Source of the DNA: Arthrobacter sp. StoSoilB5
Lineage (GTDB): Bacteria > Actinomycetota > Actinomycetes > Actinomycetales > Micrococcaceae
DNA: 64,000 nt
Assembly: GCF_019977235.1 (NCBI RefSeq)
Contig: NZ_AP024646.1
Coordinates: 1,798,001 to 1,862,000 of the forward strand
Reading direction: 5' to 3'
A program made the position numbers and the translations under genes. The notes under the pieces are model-generated. The model was given only the letters and a program-made list of their open reading frames with translations. It did no database searches and had not been told where the DNA came from. Shown here piece after piece: positions 56,084-64,000 of the stretch (its first letter is position 1; every line of letters begins with the position of its first letter).

Positions 56084-57880
56084 GTGGCGCAAAACCCCGG
56101 CAAATCAAAAAAGACGAAGGTGCCGGCGGCAAGGAAGCGGCTCCGGGTTGGTCTTGGCATCATGCTGACACTGCTGTTGGTGGTGGGCGGGAAACTCTTC
56201 ATGGTCCAAGGCCTTGATGTCGGTGGCATGGCGGAAGCCGCCCTTGCCAACCGCCTCACGCCACAGGTACTGCCAGCCGAACGCGGCAGGATCCTGGACG
56301 CTAACGGTACCGTCCTGGCCAGCAGCGTCATCCGCTACAACATTGTCGTGGATCAGGTCCTGAACACTGCCACTGCTGAATTCAAGCGGTACAACGAGAA
56401 GACTGAAGAAGTAGAGACGGTCTCGCGCGACCAAGGGATCTCCGAGTTGGCATCGCTCCTTGGTGCCGACGCTGCCAAGGTCAGGGAGTCGGTGACCGGT
56501 GACAAGAAGTACTTCACGGTGGCCAAGGATGTGAAACCCGAGCTTGAAGACCGAATCTCCAAGCTGCATATTCCCGGTGTAGCTGCCGAAGGCGTCAGTA
56601 AGCGTGTCTACCCGAACGGCAGTGTGGCCGGCGGGGTGGTGGGATTCCTCCAGGACGGCACCACGGGCCAGGCGGGCATCGAGCAAACCCAGGACGAAGT
56701 TCTCCGGGGTACCGAGGGCAAGCGCGTTTTCGAGATCGGTGCCGATGGCCTCAGAATCCCGGTGGCTACCGATGAGCTCACGCCGGCAGTGGATGGAAGC
56801 GACGTCAAGCTGACCCTCAACACGGACATCCAGTACTTCGCACAGCAGGCTATCCAAAGCCAGGTCAACAAGATGAACGCCGAGTGGGGTTCGATCATTG
56901 TGATCGACACCAAGACGGGCAACCTCATTGCCTTGGCGGACACGAACGCTCCGGACCCCAACGACCCCGGAAAAGTTGATGCCAAGGACAGGGGTGTGCG
57001 TTCTGTGACGGCCGCCTACGAGCCCGGGTCGGTCGAGAAGATGATTACTGCCTCTGCGGTGATCGAGGAAGGTAAGTCCTTCCCGCTGGACCATTTCACC
57101 ATCCCACCGTCCTACACCATTGATGGCCAGACGTTCACTGATGCGTTCGAGCACGGCACCGAAGAACGCACGCTGGCCGGAATCCTGGGCTGGTCCATGA
57201 ACACCGGTACCGTCATGGCCGGGAGCAGGCTGACCAAAGAGCAGCGCTACGAATGGTTGAAGAAATTTGGCGTCGGCGAACAAACGGATATTGGCCTTCC
57301 CGCGGAGGCCACGGGTATCCTCGCCAAGCCCGATCAGTGGGATGAACGCCAGCAATACACGGTGCTGTTCGGTCAGGGCGTTTCGCAGTCCACGCTGCAG
57401 ACCGTGCGGGCCTTCCAGTCGATCGCCAACGACGGTGTGATGTTGCAGCCGAGGCTCATCGATAGCTACATCACCCCGGAGGGTGAAGAGCAGAAGGTTC
57501 CCGCCAAAGAGTCCCGGCAGGTGGTGTCCAAGGAAACTGCCCAACAAATGCGGGACATCCTGGAAAGCGCAGTGACCGAGGGGCAGATCAAGGACGCAGC
57601 CATTGATGGCTACAGGGTGGGCGCCAAGACAGGAACCTCACAGGCGCCCCGCGAGGATGGCCTTGCAGGCTTCGACGGCTACACGGCCTCGATGGTGGGC
57701 ATGGCGCCCATGGATGACCCCCGGTTCATTGTGGAAGTCGTCCTGCAGCGTCCGAGGGGAAATATCTACGGCATCACCAATGGGCCGGTGTTCCGTTCCG
57801 TCATGTCCCAGGTCCTCAGGACCTACAACGTGGCGCCATCCACCGGCACCCCCGCGCGCCTGCCGCAGTTCGTCAAGTAA
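56084..57880 (+). CDS. ftsI: Septal penicillin-binding protein FtsI/PbpB
   Basis: Class B transpeptidase for division. An N-terminal membrane helix (GIMLTLLLVVGGKLFMVQG) is followed by the dimerisation domain (PAERGRILDANGTVLASS) and transpeptidase motifs: S-x-x-K in EPGSVEKMI, S-x-N in SMNTG and KTGTS. It has 598 residues and no PASTA repeats. The GTG follows AAGGAATCAAC. It forms a pathway step with FtsW downstream. Confidence 0.95.
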   Translation: MAQNPGKSKKTKVPAARKRLRVGLGIMLTLLLVVGGKLFMVQGLDVGGMAEAALANRLTPQVLPAERGRILDANGTVLASSVIRYNIVVDQVLNTATAEFKRYNEKTEEVETVSRDQGISELASLLGADAAKVRESVTGDKKYFTVAKDVKPELEDRISKLHIPGVAAEGVSKRVYPNGSVAGGVVGFLQDGTTGQAGIEQTQDEVLRGTEGKRVFEIGADGLRIPVATDELTPAVDGSDVKLTLNTDIQYFAQQAIQSQVNKMNAEWGSIIVIDTKTGNLIALADTNAPDPNDPGKVDAKDRGVRSVTAAYEPGSVEKMITASAVIEEGKSFPLDHFTIPPSYTIDGQTFTDAFEHGTEERTLAGILGWSMNTGTVMAGSRLTKEQRYEWLKKFGVGEQTDIGLPAEATGILAKPDQWDERQQYTVLFGQGVSQSTLQTVRAFQSIANDGVMLQPRLIDSYITPEGEEQKVPAKESRQVVSKETAQQMRDILESAVTEGQIKDAAIDGYRVGAKTGTSQAPREDGLAGFDGYTASMVGMAPMDDPRFIVEVVLQRPRGNIYGITNGPVFRSVMSQVLRTYNVAPSTGTPARLPQFVK

Positions 57881-57984
57881 GCTTCTTGGGCGTCTGTTTC
57901 GGCCAAAGAATTTGATCCATCACTACCGACTGGGCGCCGCTGGCCCCAAGCCGGTCGTTCCACCGAGCATCAACGGAGAACCAC

Positions 57985-59619
57985 GTGTCAGAGCACAATG
58001 AGGCCGCTTCCCACGCCGCGACGCCGGAGGCAAGCACATCCGGCTTCCGCCCGGCATCTGTGGCTGCCGTGCCTTTGTCCACCCTTGCAGAAGCGTTGGG
58101 TGTCGCCGTCCCGGAGGACGGCGACAGCAGGGGAGTGACGGGTATCTCGCTGAACTCCCGGGCCGTTGAACCGGGTGATCTTTACATGGCCTTGCCTGGG
58201 GCCTCGCGCCATGGCGCTGACTTCGTCCCGCAGGCTGTCGACGCCGGCGCAGTCGCCGTTGTCACGGACGACGCCGGGGCGCGGCAGCTTGCGCTGGCAG
58301 GCGAGCAGCCCGTACCGGTTCTTATCGTCGAAGAGCCGCGGACCGTCGTCGGGCGCTTGGCGGCCCTGATCTACCGCAGCCAACCGGACGACGGCGGGTT
58401 CCCGACGCTGTTTGGCGTGACCGGGACCAACGGCAAAACGACCACGACATACTTCATCAACTCCTTGCTCCGTGCCCTGGGCAAAACGCCGGGGCTCATC
58501 GGAACGATCGAGATCCTGGCCGGCGGAGATCCTATTCCGAGCCTGTTGACCACGCCGGAGTCCACCGACGTCCATGCGCTGCTGGCCAAGATGCGGGAAC
58601 GCGGGCTGGAGGCGGCCTCCATGGAAGTGTCCTCCCATGCCGTTGCCTATCACCGGGTGGACGCTGTGATGTTCGACGTCGCCGGGTTCACGAACCTGAC
58701 CCAGGACCATCTGGACCTGCACGGCAGCATGGACGAGTACTTCCGTACCAAGGCGGAGCTGTTCACCGCCGGACGGGCACGCAAGGCTGTGGTGATGGTC
58801 GATGACGAGTGGGGCCGCGAGCTGGCGCGAACAGCGGACATCCCGGTCACCACCCTGGCTGCAACGCAAGGCGTCCCGGCGGACTGGTCCGTCGCCTCAA
58901 CCACCGCCCGTGGACTCGGCACCGATTTTGAACTGCGGCATGCAGACGGCCGTATCCTGCGCGTACACACCGGCCTGCCGGGTGACTTCAACGTCGCGAA
59001 CGCCGCCCTGGCTACCATCATGGTCCTGGCATCGGGCACAGACGTAGAGGCACTCCAGGCCGCACTCGATGCCCATGACCCCTTTACCGTTGCCGTTCCT
59101 GGACGCATGCAACTGATCTCCACTGCGCCGGCCGCCGTGGTTGACTTTGCCCACAATCCTGATGCACTGGCCCGCGCACTCCAGGCTGTCCGGTCGCGTG
59201 AAGAAGGCTCGCGGGTGATCGTGGTGTTCGGGGCTACCGGGCAGCGGGATCAAAGTAAGCGTCCGACGATGGGGGCCATCGCCGCTCGCTTGGCAGACAT
59301 CGTCATTGTCAGTGACGACGACCCCCATGATGAGGATGCAGCGGCTATCCGCTCAGATGTCCTTGGAGGTGCCCACGCAGCCCGTGAGGCCGGGGACCTG
59401 AGCTGTGAAATCATCGAATCCTCGCCGCGGGATGCCGCTATCCGACTCGCAGTGGACTTGGCCACCCCAAAGGACACTATCCTCATCGCAGGTCGGGGCC
59501 ACGAGGTATGGCAAGAGGTGAAGGGCGTCAACCTGGCCCTGGATGACAGAGTGGAATTGCGAGCCGCCTTGACATCCAGGGGATTCAGCGTTTCAACGGA
59601 CCAGCGGATAGAGTCCTAA
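57985..59619 (+). CDS. murE: UDP-MurNAc-tripeptide ligase MurE
   Basis: Adds the third residue to UDP-MurNAc-L-Ala-D-Glu. ATP loop [17 protein letters not shown]; later GATGQRDQSKRPTMGAIA. In diaminopimelate enzymes the substrate motif is DNPR; here the position reads SDDDPHDEDA, without that Arg. This suggests L-lysine rather than diaminopimelate, consistent with lysine-type walls of Arthrobacter. It has 544 residues. The GTG follows GGAGAACCAC. Confidence 0.94.
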   Translation: MSEHNEAASHAATPEASTSGFRPASVAAVPLSTLAEALGVAVPEDGDSRGVTGISLNSRAVEPGDLYMALPGASRHGADFVPQAVDAGAVAVVTDDAGARQLALAGEQPVPVLIVEEPRTVVGRLAALIYRSQPDDGGFPTLFGVTGTNGKTTTTYFINSLLRALGKTPGLIGTIEILAGGDPIPSLLTTPESTDVHALLAKMRERGLEAASMEVSSHAVAYHRVDAVMFDVAGFTNLTQDHLDLHGSMDEYFRTKAELFTAGRARKAVVMVDDEWGRELARTADIPVTTLAATQGVPADWSVASTTARGLGTDFELRHADGRILRVHTGLPGDFNVANAALATIMVLASGTDVEALQAALDAHDPFTVAVPGRMQLISTAPAAVVDFAHNPDALARALQAVRSREEGSRVIVVFGATGQRDQSKRPTMGAIAARLADIVIVSDDDPHDEDAAAIRSDVLGGAHAAREAGDLSCEIIESSPRDAAIRLAVDLATPKDTILIAGRGHEVWQEVKGVNLALDDRVELRAALTSRGFSVSTDQRIES

Positions 59620-59625
59620 ACCGAG

Positions 59626-61116
59626 ATGATTGCACTTACTGCGGCGGATATCGCCCACATCACCCACGGCCGTCTAACCGGAGACGGGGACATCGTGCCC
59701 ACGTCCGTCGTTACTGATTCCCGGGAAGCCACACCTGGTTCGCTCTACGTGGCGAAGCCCGGCGAGCACGCAGATGGCCATGACTTCGTTGACGCTGCCT
59801 TCGAGCGGGGTGCCGTCCTGGTCCTGGCAGAACGCGATGTCACCGACGTCGAGGGCAAGCCGTATCCCGCCGTCGTCGTTGACGACGCCGTCCTCGCTAT
59901 GGGAGCCCTAGCTGCCGAAGCCGTCCGCCGCATCCGCTCTGCCCGGGAGCAGCGCGGCGAGGAATTCACGGTGATCGGCATAACTGGTTCTGCCGGCAAG
60001 ACCACCACCAAGGACCTCCTTGCCGGTGTGTTGTCCCAGGCGGGGCCCACGGTTGCGCCGCAGGGTTCATACAACGGTGAGGTCGGCGTGCCCCTGACGG
60101 TCTTTGCTGCCGATACGGAGACCAGGTTCCTCGTCATCGAGATGGGCGCCACTGGCATCGGCCACATCAAGTATCTCGCTGAGATGGTGCAGCCCGATGT
60201 TGGTGTGGTGCTGGTGGTCGGCACGGCCCACGCAGGCGAATTTGGTGGTGTCGGGAACATCGCCACGGCCAAGGGCGAACTCGTTGAAGCGCTCAGTGAG
60301 CACGGCACGGCAGTCCTGAACTTGGACGATGGCCGCGTTGCCGCCATGAAGACCAGGACCACGGCCAGGGTCCTGGGCTTTAGTGCCTCCCCGGCGACCA
60401 ACGAGGACGTCGAGGCCCGCAACGTTGTGGTCAACGCCGCGGGCCACCCCGAATTTGAACTTGTACTGCCCGACGGCGGCCCTTCCGTTCACGTCCGAAG
60501 CCGCCTGATCGGCGGCCATCACGTGACGAACCTGTTGGCGGCGGCTGCTGCAGCGTTTGCCGCGGGCATCCCGGCGGCAGACATTGCTTCCTCGCTTAGT
60601 TCACAGTCTGCTGCCAGCAGGTGGCGCATGGAACGAACCGAACGCCCTGACGGTGTCACAATCATCAACGATGCGTACAACGCCAATCCCGAGTCGATGC
60701 GGGCTGCACTGCGCACCCTCGCTGATCTTGGCCAGGGCAGGCGGACATGGGCTGTCCTTGGCGCCATGCTCGAGCTCGGAGAGGATTCCATCCGGGAACA
60801 CACTGCCGTGGGCACGCAAGTGGTTCGCTTGAACATTTCCAGGCTGGTGGTGGTGGGGCGCGAAGCCCGGGCCCTATATATTTCGGCCATCCAGGAAGGT
60901 TCGTGGGGGGACGAATGTTCGTTCACGGAAACAGCCGAAGAAGCTTACGAACTCCTGCAACGAGAGCTGCAACCCGGAGACCTGGTGTTGTTCAAGTCCT
61001 CCAACGGCGTGGGGCTAAGGCATTTGGGTGATCGGATAGCATTACCCCCACGGGCCGAGCCCACCGGGGAAAGCGCGGTTGAAGATGCCGCAAGCGAAGG
61101 GAACGAGCTGCTGTGA
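59626..61116 (+). CDS. murF: UDP-MurNAc-pentapeptide synthetase MurF
   Basis: Adds D-Ala-D-Ala. The ATP loop is [50 protein letters not shown] and [16 protein letters not shown] are MurF signatures. It has 496 residues. It follows murE by six bases and overlaps mraY by four. Confidence 0.96.
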   Translation: MIALTAADIAHITHGRLTGDGDIVPTSVVTDSREATPGSLYVAKPGEHADGHDFVDAAFERGAVLVLAERDVTDVEGKPYPAVVVDDAVLAMGALAAEAVRRIRSAREQRGEEFTVIGITGSAGKTTTKDLLAGVLSQAGPTVAPQGSYNGEVGVPLTVFAADTETRFLVIEMGATGIGHIKYLAEMVQPDVGVVLVVGTAHAGEFGGVGNIATAKGELVEALSEHGTAVLNLDDGRVAAMKTRTTARVLGFSASPATNEDVEARNVVVNAAGHPEFELVLPDGGPSVHVRSRLIGGHHVTNLLAAAAAAFAAGIPAADIASSLSSQSAASRWRMERTERPDGVTIINDAYNANPESMRAALRTLADLGQGRRTWAVLGAMLELGEDSIREHTAVGTQVVRLNISRLVVVGREARALYISAIQEGSWGDECSFTETAEEAYELLQRELQPGDLVLFKSSNGVGLRHLGDRIALPPRAEPTGESAVEDAASEGNELL

Positions 61117-62222
61117 TTGCACTTTTGATCGGCGCCGGCGTCGCTCTTCTGGTGGCCCTGATAGGGACGCCGCTGTTTATCAGGTTCCTGGTGACCAAGA
61201 GTTATGGACAGTTCATCCGCGACGACGGACCCACCTCGCACCACACCAAGCGCGGCACGCCCACCATGGGCGGAACGGTGGTTGTTGCCGCGGTCCTGAT
61301 CAGCTACTTCGTGACCCACTTGATCATGTGGATGATGAACCCGCGCTCTCCCGGCCCGTCCGCCTCCGGCCTGCTTTTGCTGTTCCTCATGGTCGGAATG
61401 GGCTTTGTTGGCTTCCTGGATGACTACATCAAGATTTCCAACAAGCGCAGCCTGGGGCTGAATGCCCGCGCCAAGCTGATCCTGCAGGCCGCAGTTGGCA
61501 TTATCTTTGCCGTTCTTGTGCTGCAGTTTCCCAACGAGGACGGACTCCGTCCGGCTTCCACACAGATTTCCCTTGTCCGCGACATTCCCTGGCTGGATCT
61601 TGCCTTCGGCGGTACCGTCCTGGGGGCCATCCTTTTCGTGGTTTGGTCCAACCTCATCATCACCGCAGCTACCAACGGCGTGAACCTGACCGACGGCCTG
61701 GACGGCCTTGCGTCGGGAGCATCGATCATGGTGTTCGGCGCCTACACGATCATGGGAATCTGGCAAAACAACCAGGCCTGCGGTTCGCCCCGTGAGGCTG
61801 GCAGTGGGTGTTACCAAGTGCGGGACCCCATGGACCTGGCGCTCCTGGCGGCAATACTGAGCGCGGCCTTGGTGGGTTTCCTGTGGTGGAATACCTCACC
61901 GGCCAAGATCTTCATGGGGGACACCGGCTCCCTGGCAATCGGTGGCGCTGTTGCCGCCTTCGCGATCTTGTCACGCACGGAACTTTTGCTGGCTTTCATC
62001 GGCGGGCTGTTCGTCCTCATCACCCTTTCTGTCATTATCCAGGTGGGTTTCTTCAAGCTGTCAGGTGGCAAACGCGTCTTCAAGATGGCCCCGCTCCAAC
62101 ATCACTTCGAACTGAAGGGATGGGCGGAGGTCACGGTTGTTGTCCGCTTCTGGATCCTGGCGGGGCTCTTCGTGGCTGCAGGTCTTGGAATCTTCTACGC
62201 TGAATGGGTGGTACTGCTGTGA
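61113..62222 (+). CDS. mraY: Phospho-MurNAc-pentapeptide transferase MraY
   Basis: Makes lipid I at the membrane from UDP-MurNAc-pentapeptide and undecaprenyl phosphate. About ten helices are seen. Catalytic blocks are [59 protein letters not shown] and the [12 protein letters not shown] loop. It has 369 residues. Its stop overlaps the murD GTG. Confidence 0.97.
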   Translation: MIALLIGAGVALLVALIGTPLFIRFLVTKSYGQFIRDDGPTSHHTKRGTPTMGGTVVVAAVLISYFVTHLIMWMMNPRSPGPSASGLLLLFLMVGMGFVGFLDDYIKISNKRSLGLNARAKLILQAAVGIIFAVLVLQFPNEDGLRPASTQISLVRDIPWLDLAFGGTVLGAILFVVWSNLIITAATNGVNLTDGLDGLASGASIMVFGAYTIMGIWQNNQACGSPREAGSGCYQVRDPMDLALLAAILSAALVGFLWWNTSPAKIFMGDTGSLAIGGAVAAFAILSRTELLLAFIGGLFVLITLSVIIQVGFFKLSGGKRVFKMAPLQHHFELKGWAEVTVVVRFWILAGLFVAAGLGIFYAEWVVLL

Positions 62223-63793
62223 ACGCAAACCAGGAGAGCGCGCCGTCGGCCAACGACCGGCTCAAGGATCTCACCAGCTGGGACGCCGACTGGAGCGGGT
62301 TGCGCGTGGTGGTGACGGGGATTGGCGTATCCGGTTTTGCTGCCGCAGATACGCTCATCGAACTTGGCGCAAAGGTTGTTGTGGTGGATGCCGCCACCAC
62401 GGCCAAAGCCAAGGCACAAGCGGACACCTTGAAAATCGTGGGCGCGGTGGATGTCCTGCTCGGCGAAGAAGCAGTCAAGGTTCTGCCGCTCATCGACGGA
62501 AACAAGCCGGAACTCGTTGTGACTTCGCCGGGATGGCGTCCCGACCAGGCCCTGCTGGCCGCTGCCAAGCGCAAGCACATTCCCGTGTGGGGAGACGTCG
62601 AATTGGCATGGCGCGTCCGTGAACGTGCCGGCCGGAAGACTGCTGACTGGCTCACCATCACCGGGACCAACGGCAAGACCACCACGGTGGGCATGACCGA
62701 ATCCATGCTGCAGGCAGCCGGACTCAAAGCCATCGCGGTGGGCAACGTAGGCACGCCCATCCTTGACGCGCTCAGGGATCCAGTGGAGTACGACGCTTTT
62801 GCGGTGGAACTCTCCAGCTTCCAGCTGCATTGGAGCCAATCGTTGTCTCCGGTAGCCAGCGTGTGCCTTAACGTCGCAGAAGACCACGTGGACTGGCATG
62901 GCTCTTATACCTCGTACCTTGCGGACAAGGCCAAGGTCTACGAGAACACCCAAAAAGCAGCTATCTACAACGCCGACCAAATCGAAACCGAACGCATGGT
63001 GGAGAACGCCGACGTCGTGGAAGGTTGCCGCGCGATCGGATTCACCACGAACACGCCTGGCATCAGCATGTTGGGAGTCGTGGACGGGTTGCTGGTTGAC
63101 CGCGCTTTTATCGAAGAGCGTAAGGACTCAGCCGCCGAACTCGCCTCCATCTCCGATCTTGGGCCAGTGGCACCCCGCCACATGGTGGCCAACGCCTTGG
63201 CCGCCGCAGCCCTCGTGCGAGCTTATGGGGTTGAGCCTGTCGCCGTGAGGCAGGGCTTGGTCAACTATCTGCCAGGCGCGCATCGTATCCAGCTCGTGGC
63301 CAAACACAACGACGTCCTATGGATTAATGATTCAAAGGCCACCAACCCCCACGCTGCCTCGGCCGCTCTTTCCGCTTTCCACAACGTGGTATGGATTGCT
63401 GGCGGGCTCTCCAAGGGCGTGAACTATGACGACCTCGTCAAGGAGCACGCGGCCCGATTGAAGTCCGTGGTGCTCATCGGCACTGATACGGAGGCCCTGG
63501 AAGCGTCCCTCCAGCGACACGCACCGGATGTCCCGGTGATAGCGCAGCCCAAGGGCGACACTGAAAGTGTGCAGACCGCGGACGGTAACGCCTCCTCGCC
63601 GATTTTCGGTGAGACCATCATGGCCCAGGCTGTGGAGGCAGCAGCCGGCGTGGCTGAGCCAGGTGACACCGTGCTCATGGCCCCAGCGGCTGCATCCATG
63701 GATCAGTTCTCTTCCTACGCTCACCGTGGCGACGCTTTCGTCCAGGCAGTACGCGAGCTCGTGGAAGGGCAGGCACAGACCACCGAGGAGTAG
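62219..63793 (+). CDS. murD: UDP-MurNAc-L-alanine-D-glutamate ligase MurD
   Basis: Adds D-Glu to UDP-MurNAc-L-Ala. The ATP loop is [40 protein letters not shown] and [12 protein letters not shown] are MurD blocks. It has 524 residues from the GTG at 62219, which overlaps the mraY TGA (GTGA); an ATG at 62204 lies within mraY and is less likely. Confidence 0.95.
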   Translation: MNANQESAPSANDRLKDLTSWDADWSGLRVVVTGIGVSGFAAADTLIELGAKVVVVDAATTAKAKAQADTLKIVGAVDVLLGEEAVKVLPLIDGNKPELVVTSPGWRPDQALLAAAKRKHIPVWGDVELAWRVRERAGRKTADWLTITGTNGKTTTVGMTESMLQAAGLKAIAVGNVGTPILDALRDPVEYDAFAVELSSFQLHWSQSLSPVASVCLNVAEDHVDWHGSYTSYLADKAKVYENTQKAAIYNADQIETERMVENADVVEGCRAIGFTTNTPGISMLGVVDGLLVDRAFIEERKDSAAELASISDLGPVAPRHMVANALAAAALVRAYGVEPVAVRQGLVNYLPGAHRIQLVAKHNDVLWINDSKATNPHAASAALSAFHNVVWIAGGLSKGVNYDDLVKEHAARLKSVVLIGTDTEALEASLQRHAPDVPVIAQPKGDTESVQTADGNASSPIFGETIMAQAVEAAAGVAEPGDTVLMAPAAASMDQFSSYAHRGDAFVQAVRELVEGQAQTTEE

Positions 63794-63795
63794 CA

Positions 63796-64000
63796 ATGGT
63801 CAGCACGCCCACCCGCGGCCGCGGCAAGGTTTCCGGGGACGTCGAAGCCAAGGCTCCGCAGGCTGCCCCCAAACAGCCCGCCCGGCTCCGGGGACACCTT
63901 CGCTCCTTCTGGGAAGGCCTGGAGGGCAAGAGCAAAGCCCCCAACAGCTCCACGTACTACCTCATTCTTGGATGCGCCCTGGCCCTCACGGCCATCGGTG
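63796..64000 (+). CDS. ftsW: Peptidoglycan polymerase FtsW, 3' partial
   Basis: Only 68 residues are in the window: a basic, Ala/Pro-rich cytosolic N-terminus and the start of the first membrane helix (YYLILGCALALTAIG). The ATG is two bases after the murD stop. The call rests on this N-terminus and the position after murD in the dcw cluster; the SEDS-family core is outside the window. Confidence 0.82.
   Translation, partial: MVSTPTRGRGKVSGDVEAKAPQAAPKQPARLRGHLRSFWEGLEGKSKAPNSSTYYLILGCALALTAIG

Noticed and set aside
56105..57547. 480-residue open frame antisense to ftsI
   Set aside because: Same cause; the plus strand carries all transpeptidase motifs.

Overview
The window is chromosomal DNA from a high-GC actinobacterium, most likely Arthrobacter or Paenarthrobacter (Micrococcaceae). 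This rests on protein character, dense gene packing, frequent GTG starts, and an encoded MurE whose substrate motif fits lysine-type peptidoglycan. No phage, insertion sequence, CRISPR array or rRNA was found. There is one tRNA gene (Pro, anticodon GGG). Most of the window is core genome; the accessory part is mainly about 6.1-18.8 kb.

Layout. (1) 1-6145: nadK (5' end outside the window), recN, pyrG, a NUDIX ADP-ribose pyrophosphatase gene and xerD, all on the plus strand. (2) 6182-18809: a catabolic and regulatory block. It holds a membrane protein and a MutT-type NUDIX gene, a gntR-prpD-prpB-prpC operon for propionate use through the methylcitrate cycle, a LuxR-type regulator with a methyltransferase, and a DcuS/DcuR-like two-component system divergent from a dctA C4-dicarboxylate transporter gene. 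(3) 19067-26991: parA, scpA, scpB, rluB, tyrA, cmk, an acyltransferase gene and der, then tRNA-Pro. (4) 27337-29832: a divergent marR/MFS exporter pair and a small membrane protein. (5) 29950-33024: gcvH, garA, an ftsR-like merR gene, a DUF151 nuclease gene and a second merR, in the order of M. tuberculosis Rv1826-Rv1830. (6) 33173-40832: an orphan ParA ATPase, pyruvate carboxylase, a long-chain acyl-CoA ligase and a ROK glucokinase. (7) 40893-43028: an overlapping three-gene operon with two tandem alpha/beta hydrolases. (8) 43138-53344: an acyltransferase, class II DAHP synthase, a PASTA-repeat Ser/Thr kinase (PknL type), a LysM/transglycosylase, an Rv2175c-like DNA-binding protein, a polyprenyl diphosphate synthase, a lipoprotein, DNA polymerase IV and a DUF3040 protein. 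(9) 53785-64000: the division and cell wall (dcw) cluster mraZ-rsmH-ftsL-ftsI-murE-murF-mraY-murD-ftsW, with ftsW cut by the window edge.

How the parts connect. Blocks 1 and 3, 5, and 8-9 are collinear with three separate M. tuberculosis segments (about Rv1695-Rv1713, Rv1826-Rv1830, Rv2154c-Rv2187). Block 2 sits between xerD and parA. Carbon flow links several genes: propionate is processed by Prp enzymes to pyruvate and succinate, DctA imports C4 acids, pyruvate carboxylase refills oxaloacetate, and GarA is a known brake on 2-oxoglutarate use.

The most interesting signals are regulatory or structural DNA rather than new protein families: a possible four-way-junction RNA in front of rluB; paired GntR operators 52 bp apart with a probably leaderless gntR start; a palindrome plus phased direct repeats between marR and the MFS gene; three 10-bp-phased MraZ boxes inside the mraZ promoter with more boxes upstream on the other strand; an eight-unit 9-bp repeat in the leader of the LysM/transglycosylase gene; and short tandem duplications at the 3' ends of pyrG, the ROK gene and dinB. 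I did not find a clear new defence or biosynthetic system.
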